Positions 1 to 7,266 of a DNA stretch of 9,986 bases are shown here, piece by piece. Below the pieces are notes generated by a model. The model searched no databases and was not told the DNA's origin. It saw only the letters and a program-made list of their open reading frames with translations. Origin of the DNA: Deltaproteobacteria bacterium (GTDB lineage Bacteria; Desulfobacterota; Desulfobacteria; Desulfobacterales; SG8-13); NCBI GenBank assembly GCA_030670715.1, contig DAOVBC010000060.1, positions 1 to 9,986 of the forward strand. The letters run 5' to 3'. Each line of letters opens with the position of its first letter. Within the stretch, counting starts at the first letter, position 1. The position numbers and the translations under genes were made by a program.

Positions 1-9
1 GTGGGGGAG

Positions 10-131
10 ACCGCGGCTCCCGCACGTTTTTTGCGGGAGAACGCGGAGGGGGCAGGAATGCCCCCGCTGCTAAGTCATTGAAATGACCGGACACGCAGCC
101 ACCGGAGTGAATCGGGGAGACGCACCCCGTG
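10..131 (+). promoter_or_regulatory. Hairpin-rich putative 5' leader of the glutamate synthase operon
   Basis: No gene is visible in the first 170 bases. Read on the plus strand, four stem-loops follow one another. Stem 1 pairs CTCCCGCA (17-24) with TGCGGGAG (32-39) around a T-rich loop, and is extended by CCGCG (11-15) with CGCGG (42-46). Stem 2 pairs GGGGGC (48-53) with GCCCCC (60-65). Stem 3 pairs GCTGC (66-70) with GCAGC (95-99) and encloses GTCAT/ATGAC (74-78 and 83-87) with a TGAA loop. Stem 4 pairs CGGGG (113-117) with CCCCG (125-129). None is followed by a T tract, so they are not classic intrinsic terminators. The block ends about 40 bases before the first start codon. A structured regulatory leader, or the end of an upstream non-coding element, is an inference. 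I do not recognise a known riboswitch class. The window edge may cut off its 5' part. Confidence 0.35.
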
Positions 132-170
132 AACACGTACAAAAAATCTTAAGCAACAAAGGTCCAATTT

Positions 171-1583
171 ATGCCTAAAAAGTATCACATTCCAATAAAG
201 ACAGCGATGCCGAGGTTTCACCCTATCGGCAAATTCACCACCGTTGAATTCAGGGAGGAATGTGCCGGCAGCTGTAAAAAATGTGTAAAAAAACAGTGCG
301 TCTACGGAATTTTCAAAGAAAATTTTCTGCACATGAGCGCCATGGATGAGCCTGAATATTTATATACCTGCCAGAGCTGTTTCCGCTGCATACAGGAGTG
401 TACCCGGGGCATTTTCTCCCGCGCGATCAATCCGGATTATCGTACCCTGGGCGACGACTACTGGCGGGCGGAAATCATCCACCGGCTGTGGTACCAGGCC
501 CATATGGGCCTGATCCCGGTTTCAGGTGCAGGCTACCGCGGGCCATTTGTGGCTTCCGGATTTGATTCCATGTGGACCGACATGTCCGAGATCGTCAGGC
601 CGACCCGGGACGGTATTCACGGTCGTGAGTACATCAGCACCTGCTTCGAACTCTCACGCCGGGTAACCCCGCTTAAATTTAATGCCGATCTGAGCATGGC
701 TTCGGATGTGCCCCCCATCCTGGAACTGCCGATACCGGTGCTTTTTCGACTGCCGCAGGATCTTGTCAGCAATCAGTCGCTGCTGATATCGGCCGCCGGG
801 GCAGCCCGGGTTACCGGCACCTTGTTGTTTATTCAGCCGGAGGATTACACAAAGGACTTAACCCCCTTTGCAGCATCTCTGATCCCTTCGCTGACCGGTG
901 AAAATTTCAAAGATCATTCCGACCTGATCCGTCAAAGCCGGGCAGTGGAGTTGGCCTATGCGCCGGGGATCGAAAAACGCTTTGGCGCCATCCGGACTTT
1001 CCAGCCGGAATTGGTCATTATCGTCAGTCTGCCCCTTGATGCTCAGTCGGCCGAAATAGCCTTGCAAATGGCCCGAACAGATGTGGACACGCTTCTTTTT
1101 TATGCTGACGATCACGGCAATGAATTGAATACCGACAAACCGCGGTTTTTGAAGGAAATGATTCGCCGGGTCCATCTCAACCTTGTTGAAAATTCAGTCC
1201 GCCAAAAAATCAATCTGGTATTTTCCGGAGGAATTGCCATGGCCGAACATGTTGCCAAGGCCATCATCTGCGGTGCGGATGGCGTTACCGTGGACAACAT
1301 TCTCCTTCTCGCCCTGGAATGCCGGTTATGCCACCGGTGCCGAAAAGGCCTGCCGTGCCCGGTTACCCTTGACGAAGGGATTGATACGGAATGGGGCCGC
1401 CAGCGAATTGTCAACCTTATTGGTGCCTGGCACAGCCAGTTGATCGAGCTGATGGGAGCAATGGGCATCCGGGAAGCCAGAAGGCTGCGGGGAGAAGTCG
1501 GGCGCTCCATGTGGTTTGAAGATCTGGAAAAAGAAAACTTCGGCCCGATATTCGGGGAAAGAAAAGTTTCAGGATTAGGATAA
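171..1583 (+). CDS. Degenerate glutamate synthase-like Fe-S protein (ferredoxin module plus FMN-domain relic)
   Basis: A 470-residue protein related to the FMN-binding synthase subunit encoded just downstream. Residues about 25-80 form a ferredoxin-like module with two cysteine sets: C31, C35, C38, C43 and C67, C70, C73, C77. The second set has the canonical CX2CX2CX3C spacing. The C-terminal part keeps the end of the synthase barrel: an SGGI segment at 352-355, AKAI followed by GADGV, then cysteines C384, C390 and C396 in a CX5CX5C pattern like the synthase 3Fe-4S site, with an extra C387. The middle (about 180-340) lacks the FMN and substrate motifs of an active synthase (no GGGMSYGS, TGEGG, QGAKPG or GGTGAAP). 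It is therefore probably not a synthase itself but an electron-transfer or scaffold partner, by inference. The ATG has an AAAGG Shine-Dalgarno at 158-162. The stop lies 3 bases before the next start, so the two are probably translationally coupled. No frameshift or internal stop was seen, which argues for a maintained gene rather than a pseudogene. Confidence 0.85.
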   Translation: MPKKYHIPIKTAMPRFHPIGKFTTVEFREECAGSCKKCVKKQCVYGIFKENFLHMSAMDEPEYLYTCQSCFRCIQECTRGIFSRAINPDYRTLGDDYWRAEIIHRLWYQAHMGLIPVSGAGYRGPFVASGFDSMWTDMSEIVRPTRDGIHGREYISTCFELSRRVTPLKFNADLSMASDVPPILELPIPVLFRLPQDLVSNQSLLISAAGAARVTGTLLFIQPEDYTKDLTPFAASLIPSLTGENFKDHSDLIRQSRAVELAYAPGIEKRFGAIRTFQPELVIIVSLPLDAQSAEIALQMARTDVDTLLFYADDHGNELNTDKPRFLKEMIRRVHLNLVENSVRQKINLVFSGGIAMAEHVAKAIICGADGVTVDNILLLALECRLCHRCRKGLPCPVTLDEGIDTEWGRQRIVNLIGAWHSQLIELMGAMGIREARRLRGEVGRSMWFEDLEKENFGPIFGERKVSGLG

Positions 1584-1586
1584 CAG

Positions 1587-3137
1587 ATGAACACCATCAA
1601 AGAAAAGGTTAAGTTGGCCCGGGTTGTGGAAGCCCCATCACGGTTTCGCAACACCATCGGCAAATACACTATCAAACGAAGTTCCAGGTGCATATCCTGC
1701 GGGCTTTGTGCTGAACTCTGCCCTTACGGGGTGCATCCCAGGTACGAAAACTATACCAGACCGCTACGGCCCATAGAGCACAAATGTATCGGGTTCAAAT
1801 GCAGGCAGAATGATTTTTTTTGTATTGACCGCTGCCCCGAACAGGCGCTGACCCTGCGCCTCAATCCGGCGCTGGAAACCCTCGGTGATTATCGCTGGAC
1901 CGCAGAAATGCTGATCGCCCATTGGGAAATGGCGGAAACCGGTGATCTGCCGCAAGTTGAGCTGGAATACAACCTCGGCAACTCCGGGGGCGGTTTTGAT
2001 AAAATCCGTTTCAAGCACACCGACCCCTGGGATTATCTTGACGTCAACGATGAGGAAATAGATACAGACCTTATACTTAACAAGCGCGGAGACGGAAGAC
2101 CGGAGAAGACCCTGTCACTGCCATGCTACGGCGGTGGAATGTCATACGGCTCCATGGCCTTGACGGCCCTTACCGGAAGGGCCAGAGCCGCCCAGCGGTT
2201 AAACTCACTGACCTGTACCGGGGAAGGCGGCTATCCTGAAGAGTTCGTACCTTACGCCGACCATGTTATCACGCAGGTTGCCACCGGTCTGTTCGGGGTG
2301 AGGGAGGAAACGATCCTTTATGCCCCGGTCGTTGAATTCAAATATGCCCAGGGTGCCAAGCCGGGCCTGGGCGGCCACCTGCTTGGTGACAAGGTGACGC
2401 CCGAAGTGGCGGCCATCCGGGAGACGGTGGTCGGCAGTTCGCTCTTTTCACCCTTTCCATTCCACAGTGTTTACTCGGTGGAGGACCACAAGAAACATGT
2501 TGACTGGATAAAAGAGATCAACCCGCGGGCCTTGATTTCGGTCAAAGTCTCAACGCCCACGGACGTTGATATGGTTGCCGTGGGGAGCTATTATGCGGGT
2601 GCCCACATTATACATATAGACGGCAGTTACGGGGGCACGGGCGCTGCGCCGGATATCGCCAAGAAAAATATTGCCATGCCCATCGAGTACGCCATCCCCA
2701 AAGTACATAATTTCCTGAAGGAAGAGGGTGTCAGAGACAAAATCTGCCTTATTGCCAGCGGGGGTATTCGCAATGCCATGGACGTGGCCAAAGCGATAGC
2801 ACTGGGCGCAGACGGTGTGGTCATCGGCACGGCCGATCTGGTAGCCCTCGAATGCGTCCGCTGCGGCAACTGCGAGAGCGGACGCGGTTGTGCACGCGGG
2901 ATTGCATCCACCGATCATGAATTGAGAAACATGATCTCGGAAGAATATGCCGAACAGCGTCTGGTCAACATGTACATGGCATGGCGCAAACAATGGTGTG
3001 AGCTGCTGCGTCAATTCGGCTTGCAGAGTATCGGAGAACTCGTCGGACGGTCTGATCTTTTGGTTCATCTGGATTATCTGGATGAGGAAGAACGCGCGAC
3101 CTATCAGCCGGCTTTAAGAGAAAAAACAATCATCTAA
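1587..3137 (+). CDS. FMN-binding glutamate synthase catalytic subunit with N-terminal ferredoxin module
   Basis: A 516-residue archaeal-type glutamate synthase subunit that reductively aminates 2-oxoglutarate to glutamate on FMN, in the cytoplasm. The N-terminal module has two Fe-S cysteine sets: C35, C38, C41, C45 (canonical) and C67, C72, C79, C83 (wider spacing). The Glu_synthase barrel runs from about 150 to 450. Its family motifs are GGGMSYGS at 182-189, TGEGGY at 211-216, QGAKPG at 255-260 with the conserved lysine K258, DGSYGGTGAAP from 345, and SGGI from 391 followed by GADGV for flavin phosphate binding. The 3Fe-4S ligands are probably C423, C429 and C435 (CX5CX5C), with an extra C426. 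An AGGA Shine-Dalgarno at 1577-1580 supports the start. The partner domains are encoded downstream, and no GltD-type NAD(P)H subunit is nearby, so ferredoxin-type reduction is likely but unproven. A relative acting on another amine acceptor, as N-methylglutamate synthase does, is a less likely alternative. Confidence 0.93.
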   Translation: MNTIKEKVKLARVVEAPSRFRNTIGKYTIKRSSRCISCGLCAELCPYGVHPRYENYTRPLRPIEHKCIGFKCRQNDFFCIDRCPEQALTLRLNPALETLGDYRWTAEMLIAHWEMAETGDLPQVELEYNLGNSGGGFDKIRFKHTDPWDYLDVNDEEIDTDLILNKRGDGRPEKTLSLPCYGGGMSYGSMALTALTGRARAAQRLNSLTCTGEGGYPEEFVPYADHVITQVATGLFGVREETILYAPVVEFKYAQGAKPGLGGHLLGDKVTPEVAAIRETVVGSSLFSPFPFHSVYSVEDHKKHVDWIKEINPRALISVKVSTPTDVDMVAVGSYYAGAHIIHIDGSYGGTGAAPDIAKKNIAMPIEYAIPKVHNFLKEEGVRDKICLIASGGIRNAMDVAKAIALGADGVVIGTADLVALECVRCGNCESGRGCARGIASTDHELRNMISEEYAEQRLVNMYMAWRKQWCELLRQFGLQSIGELVGRSDLLVHLDYLDEEERATYQPALREKTII

Positions 3138-3200
3138 TGTACCGTCCCGGGAATCCGTTTAATAAGTGGCCGGGCCTAAAATATTCTGGGAGGCGTTATA

Positions 3201-5861
3201 ATGCAATCCAGGCACAATGCCATCATCGCGAACATCCTGGCTTCCAGGGCCGGGATATCATCCGGCGGCATTCGCAGTAAAAAATCGGCCGAAGAAGGTG
3301 GCTGCGGGGTAACAGGATTCATTTCTTCGATTCCCATCAGAGGCCGGCATATTTATGAACCTTCGGTACAGATGCATAACCGGGGAAACGGCAAGGGGGG
3401 CGGCATTGCAGCCGTAGGTCTTTCCGCCAAAGATCTGGGCGTCTCCCAACAGATTCTGGACACCCATTACATGCTGCAGATTGCGCTTCTCGATCCTGAA
3501 GCATGCAAGGATGTAGAAGCCGCCAATGTCGCGCCTTACCTGGAAGTCCATAAGGCCGAACAGCTCCCCACGGCTGATGATTACAGAGATATCGAAGGCC
3601 TGGAAGTAAAGCCGCCGGATGTCTGCCGGTATTTTGTGCGGGTTAAACAGGACGTTCTGGGTCGATTCATCGATGAGAACCATCTGCAGGATCTGGATTC
3701 CCAAAAGGCTGAAGATGAGTTTATTTACCAGAACTCCACCCGCCTCAATCAGAAATTTTATGCGTCTTTAGGCGAACAGAGGGCTTTTGTCCTGTCACAC
3801 GGGCGCAATATCATGATCCTCAAAATCGTCGGTTATGCTGAAAAAGTCGTCCAATACTACCTGTTGGAAGACTTCAGGGCACATGGCTGGATTGCCCACC
3901 AGCGATATCCCACCAAAGGTCGGGTCTGGCATCCCGGCGGGGCGCACCCTTTCAGCGGCATGGACGAGGCGCTGGTTCACAACGGAGATTTTGCCAACTA
4001 CCATGCGGTTAGTGAATATTTGAAACAGCACAACATTTATCCGCAGTTTCTAACCGATACCGAGGTTTCAGTACTGCTGTTCGACCTGTGGAAGCGGACC
4101 TTCGATTATCCAATGGAGTATATTATTGAGGCCATGGGTCCGACCACCGAGCACGATTTTGATCGCCTGCCGCCTGAAAAACAGCACATTTATCGTTATA
4201 TCCAATCCGGGCACATCCATGCCTCACCGGACGGCCCATGGTTCTTTATCATCGCGCGTAACAACCCATATAAAAATATCTTCCAGCTTATCGGTATTAC
4301 CGATACTTCCATGCTGCGACCCCAGGTGTTCGCCCTGCAGGAGGGTGACGTTCAGATAGGCCTGATCTGTTCTGAAAAGCAGGCCATAGACGCGACTCTG
4401 CAAAGCATTGCCGCGGAAGATGATCGCTTCTGCCCCATAGCCGACAAATACTGGAATGCTCGCGGCGGCAGTGCCACCGACGGCGGTGCGTTCATTTTTA
4501 CCGTCAGGGATGCCGGCAAAGAAGATGGTTCCAAGGAGCTCATCTGTACCGATAAATTCGGCACTGCTGTTCATACCCCGTCCGATCAGCAGCACTTGAG
4601 ACATACGCCTATGCCGGAGCTGTCTGCCTCCGGCCATGGAGATGCAATCACAAAGGAGGTCACGGAGAAGCTGGTTGCCGACCTTGCCGGTCTGAAAAGC
4701 GAGTGCACCCGGAACATCACCGCCTGGGATTATGCCGCCCTGCAGCATCTTTGCGAGGTGTTGCATTTACAGGCCCAAAAGGATGACAGATCCAAAATCA
4801 ACGCCATTGAAGTCCTTACTCATCTGAACGACCGCCGCTATGCGACAGCTCACAAGAAGCGGAGTTCCGTGCTCCAGATTATACGGGAGGGTCTAACGAA
4901 GATTTTCAGCAGTTGCCCCCGGCTCAACCAAAATTCGCCGAGCGGTTTTCGCCACATCGACTGGGACACCCGCAGCACATTGCGGGCTCGCAAAGATCAT
5001 GAACAGGTTCTGGTTATCAACGCCAGGGAATTTCCTCCGGAAGGTGATGACTGCGACGCGCGGCTCATCTGTGCGGCCTATAAGCTGGGATGGAAACGGT
5101 TTATCTGTTACGGGTATAAGGGGCAGCGGTTTACCGCTTGCGGCCTGTCAAAAGGTACCGAGGATGTGCGGATTGACGTTTATGACAGTTCAGGGGACTA
5201 CCTGGCATCAGGCATAGACGGCCTTCAGATATATGTTCATGGCAATGCCCAGGACCAGCTGGGCCAGATCATGAAACAGGGTAAACTGGTCATCTTTGGC
5301 GATGTCGGCCAGACATTCATGTACGGTGCCAAGGGCGGTGAAGTCTACGTCATGGGCGATGCCGCCGGACGTCCCCTGATCAACGCCGTGGGACGTCCCA
5401 GGGTCGTGATCAACGGAACCTGCCTCGATTATCTGGCGGAATCATTCATGGCCGGAGATCCCCTAAAAGGCGGCGGATTTGTTATTCTGAACGGGATTAA
5501 ATTCGACGATGACGGCAATATTGTCGAACTGGCCACACCCTATCCCGGTTCCAATCTGTTTTCTCTGGCTTCCGGTGGTGCCATATACTTACGGGACCCC
5601 CATAAGATTGTGGTTGAAGAGCTATTGAATGGCGGTGAATTGGTTGATTTAAAGCCGGAAGACTGGGATTTGATTTTACCCTACCTGGAAGAAAACGAGA
5701 AACTTTTTGGTATTTCAATTGAAAGGGATCTGTTGACGTTAAACGGTGAAAAGAAAGATTATCGGGAAATCTACCGCAAAGTACAGGCGGTTAAACTCGA
5801 TGTCCTGGCCAAGGTGTCTGTCGCCGCTGAAGAGTATGACGCGGACTGGCAGGAAGGGTAG
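3201..5861 (+). CDS. Glutamate synthase amidotransferase (GATase II) fused to GXGXG domain
   Basis: An 886-residue protein joining two glutamate synthase domains that are separate genes in many archaeal-type systems. Residues 35 to about 450 form a class-II (Ntn) glutamine amidotransferase, which hydrolyses glutamine and passes on ammonia. The presumed nucleophile is C35 in GGCGVTGF. Other conserved elements are HQRYPT at 233-238, the HNGD oxyanion segment at 260-263, and TDTE at 285-288. The roughly 200-residue stretch between C35 and HQRYPT, including a RYFVR segment, resembles the archaeal-type domain. About 450-600 is a linker of unclear fold. About 600-845 is the GXGXG beta-helix, with glycine-rich repeats from VHGN (679-682) onward. 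C35 is not at residue 2, so a 34-residue propeptide must be removed, as in classical GltB. The start has a GGGAGG Shine-Dalgarno at 3188-3193 with 7-base spacing. The gene follows the synthase subunit after 63 bases, probably in the same operon, and converges on dinB with a 4-base gap. Confidence 0.93.
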   Translation: MQSRHNAIIANILASRAGISSGGIRSKKSAEEGGCGVTGFISSIPIRGRHIYEPSVQMHNRGNGKGGGIAAVGLSAKDLGVSQQILDTHYMLQIALLDPEACKDVEAANVAPYLEVHKAEQLPTADDYRDIEGLEVKPPDVCRYFVRVKQDVLGRFIDENHLQDLDSQKAEDEFIYQNSTRLNQKFYASLGEQRAFVLSHGRNIMILKIVGYAEKVVQYYLLEDFRAHGWIAHQRYPTKGRVWHPGGAHPFSGMDEALVHNGDFANYHAVSEYLKQHNIYPQFLTDTEVSVLLFDLWKRTFDYPMEYIIEAMGPTTEHDFDRLPPEKQHIYRYIQSGHIHASPDGPWFFIIARNNPYKNIFQLIGITDTSMLRPQVFALQEGDVQIGLICSEKQAIDATLQSIAAEDDRFCPIADKYWNARGGSATDGGAFIFTVRDAGKEDGSKELICTDKFGTAVHTPSDQQHLRHTPMPELSASGHGDAITKEVTEKLVADLAGLKSECTRNITAWDYAALQHLCEVLHLQAQKDDRSKINAIEVLTHLNDRRYATAHKKRSSVLQIIREGLTKIFSSCPRLNQNSPSGFRHIDWDTRSTLRARKDHEQVLVINAREFPPEGDDCDARLICAAYKLGWKRFICYGYKGQRFTACGLSKGTEDVRIDVYDSSGDYLASGIDGLQIYVHGNAQDQLGQIMKQGKLVIFGDVGQTFMYGAKGGEVYVMGDAAGRPLINAVGRPRVVINGTCLDYLAESFMAGDPLKGGGFVILNGIKFDDDGNIVELATPYPGSNLFSLASGGAIYLRDPHKIVVEELLNGGELVDLKPEDWDLILPYLEENEKLFGISIERDLLTLNGEKKDYREIYRKVQAVKLDVLAKVSVAAEEYDADWQEG

Positions 5862-5865
5862 GACT

Positions 5866-7026
5866 TCATTCCTTTTCACCCAGCGTTGCGCGCCGGATGG
5901 CGTCTTTACCGAATTTATTGGTGATGCGATCCATTGTCCGGTCCACTTTTCCCCAACTGTCATTTTTCTGTATTTTCTTTTCGAACAGATTCAATTGGAC
6001 CGGCGGACTGGTGGCTGACAGGTTGGAAGCTCCGACTCCGATAAGACGAACTTTTTTTGTGAGCCTGTAATTTTCCAGCAGTCCCAGCGCCTCCCGGTAA
6101 ATCGTTTCCGAGGACCGGGTCGGAAGGGTCAGAGTTGTGCTGCGGGTGAACTGTTTAAAGTCGGAGTGCTTGACTTTCAGCGTGATCGTTTTCGCCCCCA
6201 TGCCCAGCTTTCGAAGTTGTCGGGCCACCTCTCCGGAGTGTCTGAGCAAATAATGATTCAACACGTCACGATCTTTGGTGTCCTTTGACAATGTTCGTTC
6301 CGTACTGACCGATTTGTGTCGGCTGTAAGGCTCCACCGCTGTCGGGTCAACGCCATCGGCCAGTTCCAGCAGGCGGCGGCCGTATTTTCCCAACCGGTCG
6401 ATGAGCATCTTCGGCGGATAGTTTTTGACATCTCCCAGTGATTGAATTCCGAGTTTTTCCAGCTGACGGTGGGTTTTTTTGCCGACACCGGGCACCTTGC
6501 GAATCGACAGCGTCTTGATAAATCCCGGCACATCATCGGGCAGGATGATGGTCATCCCATCCGGCTTTTGAAGGTCGGAGGCGATTTTGGCCAGAAACCT
6601 GTTTGGCGCAATGCCCACCGAACAGGTCAGGTGCACGGTATCTTTTATTTCCTGTTTGATGCGAATCCCAACCTGCCGCACCGATCCGAAAAGCCGTTCA
6701 CAGCCGGTGATGTCCATAAAGGCTTCGTCGATGGAAACCTGTTCGACCAGGGGGGTAAATTTTTTTAGAATTGACATGATGCTGCCGGACACTTCCTTGT
6801 AGCGCTCCATCCGGGGCCGGATGAATACGCCGTCAGGGCATCTCTGCCTGGCCTGAAAAATCGGCATGGCGGAGTGTACGCCGTACTTGCGGGCTTCATA
6901 GCTGGCAGCAGACACAACACCGCGGTTGGATGTGCCCCCCACGATAATACATTTGTCCTTCAGGTCAGGGTTATCCAGCCGCTCCACCGATGCATAGAAG
7001 GCATCCATGTCGATATGGAGAATCAT
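5866..7026 (-). CDS. dinB: DNA polymerase IV (Y-family translesion polymerase)
   Basis: A 386-residue Y-family polymerase that copies past damaged bases, normally part of the DNA damage response. The N-terminus MILHIDMDAFYASVE carries catalytic D6 and D8. Y11 follows F10 at the steric-gate position. The second acidic site is SIDEAF with D100 and E101. KVPGVGKKT is the helix-hairpin-helix of the thumb, and the little-finger domain follows (SVSTERTL onward). QLNLFE near the C-terminus matches a beta-clamp binding peptide. A basic tail of about 35 residues follows it, as in longer DinB proteins. I chose the ATG at 7026 because HIDMDAF must sit at the very N-terminus; a TTG at 7062 would add 12 unsupported residues. 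No strong Shine-Dalgarno is visible. The gene is unrelated to its nitrogen-metabolism neighbours and runs tail to tail into the glutamate synthase operon. No clear LexA box was found upstream. Confidence 0.95.
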   Translation of the reverse strand: MILHIDMDAFYASVERLDNPDLKDKCIIVGGTSNRGVVSAASYEARKYGVHSAMPIFQARQRCPDGVFIRPRMERYKEVSGSIMSILKKFTPLVEQVSIDEAFMDITGCERLFGSVRQVGIRIKQEIKDTVHLTCSVGIAPNRFLAKIASDLQKPDGMTIILPDDVPGFIKTLSIRKVPGVGKKTHRQLEKLGIQSLGDVKNYPPKMLIDRLGKYGRRLLELADGVDPTAVEPYSRHKSVSTERTLSKDTKDRDVLNHYLLRHSGEVARQLRKLGMGAKTITLKVKHSDFKQFTRSTTLTLPTRSSETIYREALGLLENYRLTKKVRLIGVGASNLSATSPPVQLNLFEKKIQKNDSWGKVDRTMDRITNKFGKDAIRRATLGEKE

Positions 7027-7266
7027 AATCCGAAATTTGAACCCGGAACCGCAAATACGCAAATAGTGGTTGATTTTATTTTAAAGTGGGTTAAATATTA
7101 CAATTATGTATTATTTCTTTACGCGCGCTTGGAGGCGAGTTTGACACCCGAGAGAAACACAATGCCTGCCGCTGCCCCGGGCAGAACAGATCCGCATGAA
7201 ATGTCTACATGATTATGCTCGCGGCTGTAATTGTTAACCCTAACCGTCTTAACCGGCAATATTATC
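7027..7266. other. Intergenic region between divergent dinB and the sigma-54 activator gene
   Basis: This 240-base spacer must hold the promoters for both divergent genes. The dinB-proximal half (about 7060-7120) is strongly AT-rich, which suits promoter DNA. A weak plus-strand sigma-70-like pair is TTGATT (7070-7075) with TAAATA (7092-7097), spacing 16; the match is poor. A TTGACA at 7141-7146 has no acceptable -10 element at the right distance. A short GC-rich inverted repeat (CTGCC/GGCAG, about 7183-7195) lies mid-region. TTAACC occurs twice just before the activator start (about 7234-7255). No RNA gene, sigma-54 promoter or convincing small gene was seen. Confidence 0.4.

Noticed and set aside
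20..35. A sigma-54-like match, CCGCACG then TTTT then TTGC, upstream of the glutamate synthase operon
   Set aside because: The -12 GC is present, but the essential -24 GG reads CG, and the same bases form a perfect hairpin that explains them. It is tempting because of the nearby sigma-54 activator, but not good enough to annotate.
1..46. Possible T-box leader, because ACCGCGG follows a GTGG segment
   Set aside because: The spacing does not match the T-box core, no antiterminator/terminator pair with a T tract is visible, and a glutamate synthase operon is not a usual T-box target.
1112..1693. A minus-strand open frame of 193 codons spanning the junction of the first two synthase genes
   Set aside because: It is antisense to two conserved coding regions, has low-complexity Arg/Ser-rich composition, and has no recognisable domain.
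7039..7049. GAAC repeated with a 3-base gap just upstream of dinB, as a LexA box
   Set aside because: Known LexA boxes with GAAC or GTTC half-sites use other spacing or an inverted arrangement, and the CTGT-N8-ACAG form is absent.
7141..7169. TTGACA as the -35 element of a promoter for the activator gene
   Set aside because: At 16-18 bases spacing there is no AT-rich -10 element; the sequence there is GC-rich.
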